A DNA stretch of 64,000 nucleotides from Klebsiella pneumoniae (GCA_945862145.1 CAMAXE010000001.1:248001-312000), one strand, 5' to 3'. Shown: positions 17,407 through 29,034, numbered from the stretch's first letter. Program-made: numbers and translations. The notes: generated from the sequence alone by a model not told the origin.

Positions 17407-17880
17407 ATGCCACACCCCAAGATCGGTAACCTCGCTCCCGCGCTCAGCCTCGAAAACCAGGATGGCAAGACCGTCAGCCTGAAAGACTTCAAGGGTAAGC
17501 AGGCGGTGGTGGTGTATTTTTATCCTGCCGCCATGACGCCCGGCTGCACGGTTCAGGCCTGCGGGCTGCGCGACTCGGCCAAGGAACTCGCGGGTTTCGG
17601 GGCCGTGGCGCTCGGCATCAGCCCGGACAAGGTTGGCAAGTTGAAGAAGTTCGCCGAACGCGACGGTCTCAACTTCGATCTGCTGGCGGACCCCGATCAT
17701 GCCGTAGCCGATGCTTGGGGCTGCTGGGGCAAGAAGAAGTTCATGGGCCGCGAGGTGACCGGGATCCTGCGCACCACCTTCGTGATCGGCAAGGACGGTA
17801 AACTCGCCCACATCATCGGCAAGGTGACCACCAAGACCCACCACGCCGATGTGTTGGCGGTCCTCGCCGGGCTGGCGTGA
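17407..17880 (+). CDS. bcp: Thioredoxin-dependent peroxiredoxin, BCP/PrxQ type
   Basis: 157 residues. The peroxidatic motif MTPGCTVQACGLRD has the reactive Cys and a second Cys five residues on, the PrxQ/BCP arrangement in which both lie on one helix. These enzymes reduce hydrogen peroxide and organic hydroperoxides with thioredoxin. WGCWGKKKFMGRE and TTFVIGKDGKL are typical of the subfamily. A strong AGGAGG sets the start; the frame extends upstream, but without conserved sequence. The 97-base gap before it contains only a short GC-rich hairpin-like stretch (near 17327-17342). Confidence 0.93.
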   Translation: MPHPKIGNLAPALSLENQDGKTVSLKDFKGKQAVVVYFYPAAMTPGCTVQACGLRDSAKELAGFGAVALGISPDKVGKLKKFAERDGLNFDLLADPDHAVADAWGCWGKKKFMGREVTGILRTTFVIGKDGKLAHIIGKVTTKTHHADVLAVLAGLA

Positions 17881-17895
17881 GGTTACGGTCGCGTA

Positions 17896-17929
17896 ACGGC
17901 GGCAGGCGGCACGTGCTGCCCGCTGCCGT
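17896..17929. repeat. Near-perfect 34-base palindrome (hairpin) after the peroxiredoxin gene
   Basis: The two 17-base arms pair with one mismatch and two G-U wobbles around a central CACGTG. A smaller inverted repeat (GTTACG-gtcg-CGTAAC) sits just before it at 17883-17898. No T-run follows, so it is not a classic intrinsic terminator. It could be an mRNA-stabilising or Rho-related 3' structure, or a binding site for the efflux operon that starts at 17995. Confidence 0.5.
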
Positions 17930-17994
17930 CGGACCGTAGAATCCCTGATGCCCCTTTGTTGCCTACCCGATATTGTCCCGCGCGGATTCTGCTG

Positions 17995-19088
17995 ATGAAA
18001 AAGCCTCTGTTGTTGACCGTGCTTGCACTGCTGCTGGTGTTCGGCGGGATATTCGGCTTCATTTACGGCAAGAAAGCGCTGATCGCCCGGTATATGGCGT
18101 CCTACGCGCCGCCGCCGGTGGTGGTGGTGGTCGAATCCGTGCAGCAGGAAGGGTGGGATCGCAGTATCACCGCGGTAGGCACGCTGAAGGCCGCGCTCGG
18201 GGTGGATGTCGCCACCGAGACGGCGGGTACCGTCTCCCGCATGCATTTTCGAGCTGGCGAGACGGTGCTCCGGGGAGCCGAGCTGTTTTCGCTGGAGGAC
18301 AGCGTCGAGGTGGCTACCCTGAAGAGCCTCGTGGCGCAGAGACGGCTCGCCGAGATCAACTTCGAGCGTGACCAGCGACTGCTCGGCAGCAAGGCGATTT
18401 CACGCACGGATTTCGACAAGACGGAGTCGGTCCTGAAGGACGTGAGCGCGCAGGCTGAAAGGACTGAGGCGATCATCGCGAGAAAACACCTGCGTGCGCC
18501 GTTTGACGGACGCATCGGGATTTCCCAGGTCGATGAAGGCCAGTACGTGACGGAAGGCCAGGCGATGGTCACCGTGCAGGCGCTCGATACCCTCGAGGTG
18601 GATTTCTCGCTGCCTGAGCAGCAATTGCCCCTGCTCGTGAACGGGCAACGCGTGCGCTGCGCTGTGCAGGCCTACCCGGGACGCCAGTTCGAGGGCGCTG
18701 TGGTGGCGATCGACGCCAAGGTCGATCCCAATACCCGCAACGTGCTCGTACGTGCACGGGTGCCTAATGCAGGTGCCGCCCTGCTGCCTGGCATGTTCGT
18801 GAGCGTCGAGGTCATCGTGACGGAGAACGTTCCGGTGGTGACCGTCGCCGAAACCGCGGTGAGCTACAACCTCTATGGCGATGCCGTCTATGTGATCAAG
18901 GAGGCCGCCGACCAGGATGTCGCCACGGTCGAGCGGCGCTACGTCAAACTGGGCGATCACCGCAACCAGCGCGTGGCAGTCGTGGAGGGCGTGCAGGCCG
19001 GTGAGCGCGTTGTAACTGCGGGCGCACTCAAGCTCGACAACGGCGCCTCGGTGCAGATCGACACGCGCGATCGCAGCAAGCCAGGCGC

Positions 19089-19092
<4 letters not shown>
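17995..19092 (+). CDS. RND efflux pump periplasmic adaptor
   Basis: 365 residues from the ATG at 17995 (MKKPLLLTVLALLLVFGG), which opens a membrane-anchor or uncleaved signal segment; the upstream extension lacks this. The order of segments is that of MexA/AcrA membrane-fusion proteins: a lipoyl half (GTVSRMHFRAGETVLRGA), a coiled hairpin, a second lipoyl half (HLRAPFDGRIGISQVDEGQYV), then beta-barrel and membrane-proximal domains. It bridges the RND pump to an outer-membrane channel. The permease gene overlaps its stop by 4 bases. No outer-membrane factor or local regulator is present, so TolC elsewhere is presumed. Confidence 0.92.
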
Positions 19093-22157
<3,065 letters not shown>

Positions 22158-22204
22158 TACCTCAAGAATAAGCCTTGGAGCAAATCGGAGGCGCCAGACA
22201 CGCC

Positions 22205-23311
22205 ATGGCTTTTTCTCCCGGTGATCCGGTGCCGCTGTTCGCGGCGCCAACCCACAGCACCTCTCCTTTCCAGTTCGGTGCTGCCGCCGGCCGACTTGTG
22301 CTGCTGTGTTTTCTCGGTGCCGGGCGGCGTCCAGAGCTCGCAGGCCTTCATGCGGAACTGGCCGGGCTGCGCAGCGTGTTCGACGACGAGCGATTCTGTT
22401 TTTTCGGTGTCAGTCTGGATGCCGCTGACTTCCGTGCCGGCGGCCTCATGGAGAACCTGCCGGGGATCCGCTGGTTCCACGACGTCGATGGCGTCATCAG
22501 TCGGCAGTACGGCGCACTGCGTGGCGCTGACGCGGACTCTCCTCACTACGAACCGTTCACGCTGTTGCTTGATCAGCGACTCCGCGTGCTCGCGCAGTTG
22601 CCCGTACTGACGGGAGAGGGAGCACAGCTCGAGAAACTGATTGCGTTGGGGCGCCCGCACCTCGACACCTCCCCGGCAGTGCCGGCATTGGCGCAGGCGC
22701 CGGTATTGTGCGTGCCGCGTGTGTTCGAGCCCGGGTTCTGCGCGCAGCTCGTGCGCTATTACGAGCAGACCGGATCCACGGAGTCCGGCTTCATGCAGGA
22801 CAAGGATGGCAAAACAGTGGGCATCTATGACCACGCCACCAAGCGACGCCGTGACTGCAACATCGAGGACGAGGCGCTGCGCCGCCAGTGCATGGTGCGG
22901 ATCCACCGCCGCTTGGTGCCCGAAATCCTTCGCGCTTACCAGTTCAAGGCCACGCGCATGGAGCGCTATATCGTGGCCTGCTATGAAGGAGAGAGCGGCG
23001 GGCACTTCCGCGCCCACCGCGACAACACCACGCGTGCCACCGCACACCGCCGCTTCGCGGTATCACTGAACCTGAATGACGACTATGACGGCGGCGACAT
23101 CTGGTTTCCGGAGTACGGTCACCAGTTGTTCCGGCCGGCTGCCGGTGAGGCAGTGGTTTTCTCCTGCTCGCTGCTGCACGAGGCAACCCCGGTGCGCCGC
23201 GGTACGCGCTTTGTGTTCCTGCCATTCCTCTACGACGACGCCGCTGCAGCTGTGCGCGAGGAGACGGAAAAATTCCTCGGCGGCAACATCAATTCCCCAC
23301 CCGTCGCCTGA
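22205..23311 (+). CDS. Redoxin-like domain fused to a 2-oxoglutarate/Fe(II) prolyl-4-hydroxylase-type domain
   Basis: 368 residues from the ATG at 22205; a TTG at 22175 is a weaker alternative. Residues 1-160 resemble an AhpC/TSA fold (FSPGDPVPLFAAPT; FFGVSLDAADF), but the loop that should hold the peroxidatic Cys reads GAGRRPELAG, with no cysteine. Residues 175-360 form a P4H-type oxygenase: His271 and Asp273 (HxD), His325 and Arg335 are the expected iron and 2-oxoglutarate ligands. The fused redoxin domain is probably non-catalytic and may be a binding or regulatory module. The target is unknown. It follows the RND permease by 47 bases on the same strand. Confidence 0.8.
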   Translation: MAFSPGDPVPLFAAPTHSTSPFQFGAAAGRLVLLCFLGAGRRPELAGLHAELAGLRSVFDDERFCFFGVSLDAADFRAGGLMENLPGIRWFHDVDGVISRQYGALRGADADSPHYEPFTLLLDQRLRVLAQLPVLTGEGAQLEKLIALGRPHLDTSPAVPALAQAPVLCVPRVFEPGFCAQLVRYYEQTGSTESGFMQDKDGKTVGIYDHATKRRRDCNIEDEALRRQCMVRIHRRLVPEILRAYQFKATRMERYIVACYEGESGGHFRAHRDNTTRATAHRRFAVSLNLNDDYDGGDIWFPEYGHQLFRPAAGEAVVFSCSLLHEATPVRRGTRFVFLPFLYDDAAAAVREETEKFLGGNINSPPVA

Positions 23312-23354
23312 GGCGGCGGACACGCTGTCACTCGGCACGCCGTGCTGCCTCAGG
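23307..23354. terminator. Inverted repeat between two convergent genes
   Basis: CCTGAGGCGGC (23307-23317) and GCTGCCTCAGG (23344-23354) pair over 11 bases with one mismatch, separated by 26 bases. The arms contain the stop codons of both convergent genes. Neither strand has a T-run, so a bidirectional terminator is possible but unproven. Confidence 0.35.
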
Positions 23355-24612
23355 TGGCTTCGGGGCCGGCAAGCGTCTCGAGGTACCACTTGATGAAGCG
23401 GATTTCTATGTACTCGAAGTCCAGTTGTAACGGGCCCGGTTCGTAGAATCGCGAGTTCACGCCCGCACTGTTGCGGGAAATGATGTACTCGTCTTCCTGC
23501 GTGGTGACATCCCAGAGCCAGGTGAGCGTCGGGAGTTCGTAATCAAGCCCTTCGACGGCATCGCTGCGCACGAACCAGACAACCTCGATATCGGTTGCCG
23601 TCAGTCCGCGCGGGGTGAAGCGATACAGCACGCAGTGGTCGGGGTAGTTCAGCATGAAGGAGAGCGGGCCGATCTGGAAGTCGCCGGCGCCGCCGTCGAA
23701 ACCCCTGAACTGCCCCATCAGCGGGGCAACGGGTTTGCCGTCCTGGCTCGCGCTCTGGAAGCCCTCGAAGAGAGCGTAGCGGTTGTTCCAGACGCTGGTG
23801 CCGAAAACGGCTTCGGCGTCGTAGCAGCCGTCGAAGGTGCGGGTTATACCCTCCAGGCCGGTCATGCGCTGCGACCGCTCCCACAGCGCTGCCCGCAGCG
23901 CCTCTACGTTCGGCGCGATCTCCTTGATGCTGTGCGAGCGTGCGTAGCTGCGGTGCGAGGTGGCGCAGTGATAGCACTCGAGGTAATTCTCTAACGCGAG
24001 CTTCCAGTTGGCATCAACACGGTAGACCTGACGGTGGGCGATCTTTGCGTTCTCGAGTTCGTAGGGTGCCAGGGCAGGGTCGATGCGGTCCAGGGCCACG
24101 GAGAAATCCCCGGCCTCGGGATCGGCGTTAATGAAAATGAGCCCGTGACGGATGAACACGCGAAGCTGCTTCAGCCCCGAGTCCCCGGGACAGAACGCAT
24201 CCTGGCGGTCCATGTGCCGGGCACCCCGCAGGCTGCCATCGGTCCCGTAGACCCAGCCGTGGTAGGGACACACGAAAGTCTTGCGGCTGCCGGAGGCTTC
24301 CTCGCAAACGCGGGCACCGCGGTGCCGGCAACTGTTTACCAGCGCACGCACCACGCCGTCCTCGCCACGCGTAACGATGAAGGCATCCTCGTCAACCTCA
24401 TACTGGAAGAAGTCGCCGGGCTCGGGAATCTGGCTCGTGTGGCCGGCGTAGAGCCAGCTGCGGTAGAGGATTTTCTCGAGGTCGTTCTGGTAGACCACCG
24501 CCGAGCGGTAGAAATAGCCGGGCAGGGCGTAGCCCGGGCGGTCGAGGCGCGCCTTCGCTTCAGCGCGCATCCGTGCAGCGCTGTCCTCGGGGTAGCTTGC
24601 GATCGTAAGCAT
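23350..24612 (-). CDS. Rieske non-heme iron oxygenase alpha subunit (GbcA/CntA/choline-monooxygenase-like)
   Basis: 420 residues. The Rieske 2Fe-2S ligands are Cys95-His97 and Cys115-His118 (CRHRGA and CPYHGW). The mononuclear iron region is NYLECYHCATSH, with His215 and His220 as ligands. The residue linking the two centres is Glu212, where most ring-hydroxylating dioxygenases have Asp; Glu is characteristic of carnitine and betaine-type Rieske monooxygenases. This suggests oxidation of a quaternary or N-methylated amine rather than an aromatic ring. No reductase gene is adjacent. It lies 23 bases downstream of an aldehyde dehydrogenase on the same strand, which could process the aldehyde formed. 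Confidence 0.85.
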   Translation of the reverse strand: MLTIASYPEDSAARMRAEAKARLDRPGYALPGYFYRSAVVYQNDLEKILYRSWLYAGHTSQIPEPGDFFQYEVDEDAFIVTRGEDGVVRALVNSCRHRGARVCEEASGSRKTFVCPYHGWVYGTDGSLRGARHMDRQDAFCPGDSGLKQLRVFIRHGLIFINADPEAGDFSVALDRIDPALAPYELENAKIAHRQVYRVDANWKLALENYLECYHCATSHRSYARSHSIKEIAPNVEALRAALWERSQRMTGLEGITRTFDGCYDAEAVFGTSVWNNRYALFEGFQSASQDGKPVAPLMGQFRGFDGGAGDFQIGPLSFMLNYPDHCVLYRFTPRGLTATDIEVVWFVRSDAVEGLDYELPTLTWLWDVTTQEDEYIISRNSAGVNSRFYEPGPLQLDFEYIEIRFIKWYLETLAGPEAT

Positions 24613-24635
24613 CGGTTGTGTTGCCAGTTCTCGGT

Positions 24636-26153
24636 TCAGAGTCGTATCCAGGCGGATTTTTCCTGCATGTAGGAGCGCACGCTGTCGATGCAGTTGTCCT
24701 TTGCGTTGCCGGATTGCTTGAAGCCGCCGAAGGGTTGGGTCATGTCGCCCTCATCGAAGGTGTTGACCCACACGACGCCGGCCTCGATGGCGCGCACGCA
24801 GTGAATGGCGGTGGACAGATCGCGCGTCCAGACGCTTGCGGCAAGGCCATAGATCGAATCGTTGGCGATCTCGATCGCCTCCTCGACGGTGTCGAAGGCA
24901 ATCATGCTGGCGACGGGGCCGAAAATCTCCTCGCGGGCGATGGCCATAGTGCTGCTGACGCCGGTGAAGAGTGTCGGGTTGACATAGGCGCCCTCGGGCA
25001 GCGCAGCCGGCGCGTCGCCGCCCATGGCGAGCCTCGCCCCCTCGCTGACGCCCGTCTGGATCATGCTGAGCACCCGACGCTGTGACTCGCGATCGACCAG
25101 CGGTCCCATCGACGTGGCCGGGTCCAGCGGGTCCCCGGGCGTGAAGGCCAGTGCCGCGCGGGCAGTGAAGCGTTCAACGAATTCGTCGTGGATGCTGCGG
25201 GCGACCAGCAGGCGCGAGCCGGCATTGCAGACTTCCCCCTGGTTGCCGAAGATCCCGCGGAACGCGGCCTCCACCGCGCGGTCAATGTCCGGCAGGTCCT
25301 CGAGGAAAATCTGCGGGGACTTCCCGCCGCACTCCAGTGCCACTTTTTTCATGTTGGACTGGCCGGAGTACACGAGCATCAGCTTGCCGACCTGGGTTGA
25401 GCCGGTGAAGCTGATCTTGTCGACGCCGGGATGCAGTGCAAGCGCGCGACCCGCCACTTCGCCGATGCCGTTCAGGACATTCAGGACGCCCGGAGGTCCG
25501 CCTGCCTCGACAAACAACTGCCCGAGCCGCAGGCAGGACAACGGCGCCTGTTCAGCGGGCTTGAGCACCACCGAGTTGCCGGCCGCAAGCGCTGGCGCAA
25601 TTTTCCAGGTGGCCATCAGCATGGGGTAGTTCCAGGGCGAGATGGCGCCCACCACGCCGAGCGGTTCGCGCAGGATCATGTGCAGCGCGCCCGGGTCGGT
25701 GCTGGTGACGCGACCGTCGATCTTGTCGATGCATTCGGCACAGAAACGGATGAAGCCGGCGACGCTGGGAAGATCACCCGCGATCACGTCGCGGATCGGC
25801 TTGCCCATGTCCAGCGTCTCGAGCACCGAGAGGCTGGCTGCGTTGGCTTCGATCAGGTCTGCCCAGCGATACATCACCGCCATGCGTTCCCGCGGCGCGA
25901 GTTTCGACCAAGCGCCGGCGCGGAAGGCACGACGCGCGGCCTGCACCGCACGGTCGACATCGGCGGGCGATGCCGCGGTCACCTCGAGCATCACGGCACC
26001 CGTCGTGGGATTTACCGTTTCAATGACCCCGCCTTCGGGGCTTGCCCTGAACTCACCATCCACGAAGAGTCGCGAATCGACTGCGCGCAGGGTATCTACC
26101 GCGACTTTTTGCCAGTCGGCGTAGGAAAAAGACTCGATGCTGCCTGCGTTCAT
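24636..26153 (-). CDS. NAD(P)+-dependent aldehyde dehydrogenase (betaine aldehyde/gamma-aminobutyraldehyde class)
   Basis: 505 residues, the class I/II ALDH length. Catalytic features are the general-base Glu in VALECGGKSPQ, the nucleophilic Cys in NQGEVCNAGSR, and the cofactor loop FTGSTQVGK. SPWNYPMLMATWKIAPALAAGN is the usual substrate-tunnel segment. The sequence pattern resembles PuuC/BADH-type enzymes acting on amino aldehydes. GGAG lies 8 bases before the ATG. It is divergent from the TetR-GNAT regulator across a 134-base gap with inverted repeats, and is likely controlled by that regulator together with the Rieske gene downstream. Confidence 0.9.
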   Translation of the reverse strand: MNAGSIESFSYADWQKVAVDTLRAVDSRLFVDGEFRASPEGGVIETVNPTTGAVMLEVTAASPADVDRAVQAARRAFRAGAWSKLAPRERMAVMYRWADLIEANAASLSVLETLDMGKPIRDVIAGDLPSVAGFIRFCAECIDKIDGRVTSTDPGALHMILREPLGVVGAISPWNYPMLMATWKIAPALAAGNSVVLKPAEQAPLSCLRLGQLFVEAGGPPGVLNVLNGIGEVAGRALALHPGVDKISFTGSTQVGKLMLVYSGQSNMKKVALECGGKSPQIFLEDLPDIDRAVEAAFRGIFGNQGEVCNAGSRLLVARSIHDEFVERFTARAALAFTPGDPLDPATSMGPLVDRESQRRVLSMIQTGVSEGARLAMGGDAPAALPEGAYVNPTLFTGVSSTMAIAREEIFGPVASMIAFDTVEEAIEIANDSIYGLAASVWTRDLSTAIHCVRAIEAGVVWVNTFDEGDMTQPFGGFKQSGNAKDNCIDSVRSYMQEKSAWIRL

Positions 26154-26213
26154 GGGCGTAGCTCCTTCAGGAGGGGGACATTGGATGCTGGTAAGAATAC
26201 TGTTTGCAGGTAT

Positions 26214-26261
26214 CGTTGGTCCGTTGGAAAATTTCTATCCAACGCCGGCTTGCAGCCAACG
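26214..26261. promoter_or_regulatory. Nested CGTTGG/CCAACG repeats, candidate operator for the TetR-GNAT regulator
   Basis: Two CGTTGG copies (26214-26219 and 26222-26227) face two CCAACG copies (26239-26244 and 26256-26261). The inner pair extends to CGTTGGA-nine bases-TCCAACG. They occupy the AT-richer centre of the 134-base gap between the ALDH and TetR-GNAT genes. This is the expected place for an autoregulatory operator. Confidence 0.5.
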
Positions 26262-26287
26262 CAACCGCAATGCCCACGGGAGGTTCC

Positions 26288-27400
26288 ATGAGCCAGGCGA
26301 AAGACTCGGGTAGCGGCCAGCAGGAGCGGCGCCGGGCCTTGGTGGATGCCACCATGACCGCGATCGCCGAGCAGGGCTTCAGCAACCTCACGTTGGCGCA
26401 TATTGCCGGCCTCGCAGGGCTCACCGCTGGCATCGTCAACTTCTATTTCAGCAGCAAGGAGGCCTTGCTGCTCGAGACATTGAAGACGGTGGCCGAGGAG
26501 TTCGAGCAGACCGTCTATGCGGCTCTGGATGCGGCCGCGGGCAGTGCGGCCGAGCAGCTTCAGGCGATTGTCCTCGCCTCGCTCGATCCCGTGATCACCG
26601 AGCCGCGCAAGGTCGCCGTGTGGTATGCCTTCAGCGCTGAGGCGCGCGCCCGACAGGACTACCAGGCGATATGTGGGCATCGAGATGCGACGTACTTCGC
26701 GCGGATCCAGGCGCTTTGCGTAGCCATCGTCGCGCAGGCTGATCCGGGTGTGCGTGTGAGTGCCAGTGCCATTGCCCATGCGCTCTGCGGCCTGATCGAT
26801 GAGTTCTGGCAGTGGATCCTGTACCAGGAGCCGCAGTTCGACCGGGTGGCGGCTCGGGGGCAATGCCAGGCCTTTCTCGCCAGCGTGTTTCCTTGGGCTT
26901 ACGAGTTTCCCGATCACGCGCCGGGCGCAGTGGTCGGGGCTGTTGCTACGCCCTATGCGCTGCGCCAGGCCACGGCCACTGATCTCCCGGAATTGGCCCG
27001 TCTTTTCGATCTTTATCGTCAGTTTTACCAGCAGCCGCCCGATCGCGCGGGGGCCTTGGCTTTTCTGGGACAACTGATCGACGACGGAGCTTCGGTGGTC
27101 TTTCTGGCCGAGGACCGTGACGGGCGCGCGCTCGGCTTCACGCAGCTTTACCCGGCGATTTGTTCCGTGGCGATGCGCCGCTATTGGGTGCTCTACGATG
27201 TTTACGTGGAGCGCAGCGCCCGACGCAGTGGTGTAGCCCGCGCGCTGATGCAGCGCGCCCGCCAGCACGCTGAGGAAACCGGCGCCCTGCGCATTGATCT
27301 CGAGACCGCACGGGACAATCTCGCCGGCCAGCGGCTCTATGAGCAACTGGGCTATGTGCGGGACCAGGAGTTCCACAAGTACTCCCTGCCAATTTCCTGA
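26288..27400 (+). CDS. TetR/BetI-type regulator fused to a GNAT acetyltransferase
   Basis: 370 residues from the ATG at 26288, preceded by GGGAGG at 4 bases; an ATG at 26270 is an alternative. Residues 15-65 form a TetR helix-turn-helix (LTLAHIAGLAGLTAGIVNFYF), and residues 66-205 a BetI-like ligand-binding domain (VAVWYAFSAEARARQDYQ). Residues 224-370 form a complete GNAT domain: YALRQATATDLPELARLFD at its start, an acetyl-CoA loop near RRSGVARAL (312-320), and NLAGQRLYEQLGYV at 345-357. MarR-GNAT fusions are known; a TetR-GNAT fusion is unusual. It may sense an amine and also acetylate it. Divergent from the ALDH-Rieske genes, which it likely controls. Confidence 0.85.
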   Translation: MSQAKDSGSGQQERRRALVDATMTAIAEQGFSNLTLAHIAGLAGLTAGIVNFYFSSKEALLLETLKTVAEEFEQTVYAALDAAAGSAAEQLQAIVLASLDPVITEPRKVAVWYAFSAEARARQDYQAICGHRDATYFARIQALCVAIVAQADPGVRVSASAIAHALCGLIDEFWQWILYQEPQFDRVAARGQCQAFLASVFPWAYEFPDHAPGAVVGAVATPYALRQATATDLPELARLFDLYRQFYQQPPDRAGALAFLGQLIDDGASVVFLAEDRDGRALGFTQLYPAICSVAMRRYWVLYDVYVERSARRSGVARALMQRARQHAEETGALRIDLETARDNLAGQRLYEQLGYVRDQEFHKYSLPIS

Positions 27401-27411
27401 GGGTTTCGCCG

Positions 27412-27750
27412 GTGCAGGATGATTTCCAATACGGCCCCCTGGCCCGGGGCGCTTACATCGCCTTGCTCTGGTCCACCACGGTCCTGGGTTTTGTAGCAGC
27501 AGACGCCGACTGGGCCCTGCGTTACCTCCCGTGGCATTTGCTGCTGCTGGTGTTTCTTGGTATTGGCCTGAAACCATTTGTTTTGCGCACCGGGCTTTAC
27601 CGGATGTGGCAGGGTTGGGCTGCCGCACTGCAAACGCGTCGCAACGCAGGCCATCACGCCGAGGCTGCACGCAGGGTAGACCGCGCTCGGCGTGACCAGA
27701 AGCTGCGCTCGGCGCGGCTGCGTGACCCGACGCTCCCGCCGCGCTGGTAA
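27412..27750 (+). CDS. Small inner-membrane protein, function unknown
   Basis: 112 residues from a GTG, 11 bases after the TetR-GNAT stop. Residues 13-31 and 38-57 are hydrophobic enough to be two membrane segments, with an Arg-rich, probably cytoplasmic tail of about 45 residues. No family is recognised. It is likely co-transcribed with the regulator. Confidence 0.6.
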   Translation: MQDDFQYGPLARGAYIALLWSTTVLGFVAADADWALRYLPWHLLLLVFLGIGLKPFVLRTGLYRMWQGWAAALQTRRNAGHHAEAARRVDRARRDQKLRSARLRDPTLPPRW

Positions 27751-27756
27751 CGGCGG

Positions 27757-27778
27757 CGCCCAACGCCGACGTTGGCGG
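27757..27778. terminator. Hairpin between convergent genes
   Basis: CGCC-c-AACG pairs with CGTTGGCG across a CCGA loop with one bulged base. It contains the same CCAACG/CGTTGG hexamers as the repeats at 26214-26261. It sits in the 78-base gap between two convergent genes, fitting a transcription-termination role, but there is no T-run. Confidence 0.35.
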
Positions 27779-27828
27779 GGGATAGTCGAGAGCCGCAGTA
27801 TCGTGTGACCTGAACGGTGGCATGGCAT

Positions 27829-29034
27829 TCAGAACATGGGGGCTGGCGTCTGCCGCCTGCGTGCGGGCTCAAAGACCGGCTTCTCGAGCACGCGGGCGCG
27901 TGCCATTGACCGGGTCCATTTCAGTTCGCGCATCGAGTAGATCTCGGCCCACAATTCCTCTCCCGGCTGCCCGTGCGGCATATCGAGTGAGGCCATCGCG
28001 ACGTTGCATTTGGCAGTCGGACACCACATCGCTGAGGTGACGGTTCCCACCACCTTGCGCTGTCCCGCACCAAAAATGAAGGAGTTGACCGCAGGCTTGT
28101 TGCCGTCAATGTCGAGGCGCACGAAGCGGTAACGCGAGCCGCGTGCGCGCTCCTCAAGCAGCGCGCGGCGTCCGGTGAAGTGCCCTTTCTCGAAGTCCAC
28201 GAGCCAGTCGAGCCCCAGTTCCAGTGGCGAGCGGCTGCGGCCGTGACGGATCGTTTGCTCGGAGGGCACGAAATCGATACCCGCCATGATGAAACCCGCC
28301 TCGATGCGGGCAATATTGAGCGCCGTGGTACCGATAGGCCGGATCAGATACGGCTCGCCCGCTGCAAACAGCGCATCCCACAACGTGAGCGCGAGCTCCG
28401 TGCTGGTCCACACCTCGTAGCCGAGGTCGCCCGTGAAGCCCGTGCGCGAGACCATCAGTTCCCCGCCGGCGAAGGGATAGTGGCGCAGTTCAAAGGGCTT
28501 CAGAGTCTCGATGCCAGCGAGCCCCATTGCCCGCAGTGTGGCGCAGGAGGTGGGCCCCTGCACCGCCAGCGCGGCAATGGATGCCGTCTCCTCGGTGATG
28601 GTCACGTCAAAGTCGAGCGCAGACCAGTGCAGCCAGTCGAGGCAGCGCTCCTGCGAGCACAGGCGGTAGCGGCCCTTGGTAACATGAAAGAGCGTGCCGT
28701 CGTCCTGCACCTGTCCGGCATCGTCGCACCAGATGCCGTAGCCCACGCGACCCTCACGGATCTTGCGCACATCACGGGTGAATACCCGGTTGAGAAAGGC
28801 CTCCGCATCGGCACCTTCGATCAGGTATTTGGTCATCGGGCACAGATCGAATACCGCAGTGGTGTTGCGGATTGCGAAGTACTCGAAGTCGACCTGCTCG
28901 AAGCGCTCCGGTGAGATGTAACCCTTCCAGTCGTACCAGGACTGCACGCTGTTGGCAGCGCTGATGCGTGGGTGAAACGGGGTCTCGAGCATCATGCCCG
29001 CGTTGTGCGGCGGACGCGCGCTGTGGTTGTTCAT
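27829..29034 (-). CDS. GcvT/DMGDH-like aminomethyltransferase-family protein
   Basis: 401 residues from the ATG at 29034, which overlaps the upstream flavoprotein's stop; the frame extends further upstream but only antisense to that neighbour. It has the GcvT/YgfZ fold: TAVFDLCPMTKYLIEGADAEAFLNRV in the first domain, VSRTGFTGDLGYEVW in the middle, and a C-terminal barrel. Family members bind tetrahydrofolate and transfer one-carbon units from N-methyl or aminomethyl groups, including the folate domains of dimethylglycine and sarcosine dehydrogenases. It is the last gene of a four-gene overlapping operon with two flavoproteins and an aminotransferase, consistent with N-demethylation. Substrate not shown. 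Confidence 0.85.
   Translation of the reverse strand: MNNHSARPPHNAGMMLETPFHPRISAANSVQSWYDWKGYISPERFEQVDFEYFAIRNTTAVFDLCPMTKYLIEGADAEAFLNRVFTRDVRKIREGRVGYGIWCDDAGQVQDDGTLFHVTKGRYRLCSQERCLDWLHWSALDFDVTITEETASIAALAVQGPTSCATLRAMGLAGIETLKPFELRHYPFAGGELMVSRTGFTGDLGYEVWTSTELALTLWDALFAAGEPYLIRPIGTTALNIARIEAGFIMAGIDFVPSEQTIRHGRSRSPLELGLDWLVDFEKGHFTGRRALLEERARGSRYRFVRLDIDGNKPAVNSFIFGAGQRKVVGTVTSAMWCPTAKCNVAMASLDMPHGQPGEELWAEIYSMRELKWTRSMARARVLEKPVFEPARRRQTPAPMF

Noticed and set aside
25431-26291. 286-codon open frame on the plus strand
   Set aside because: Antisense to the aldehyde dehydrogenase; no motifs.
26150-27823. 557-codon open frame on the minus strand
   Set aside because: Antisense to the TetR-GNAT fusion; no domain character.
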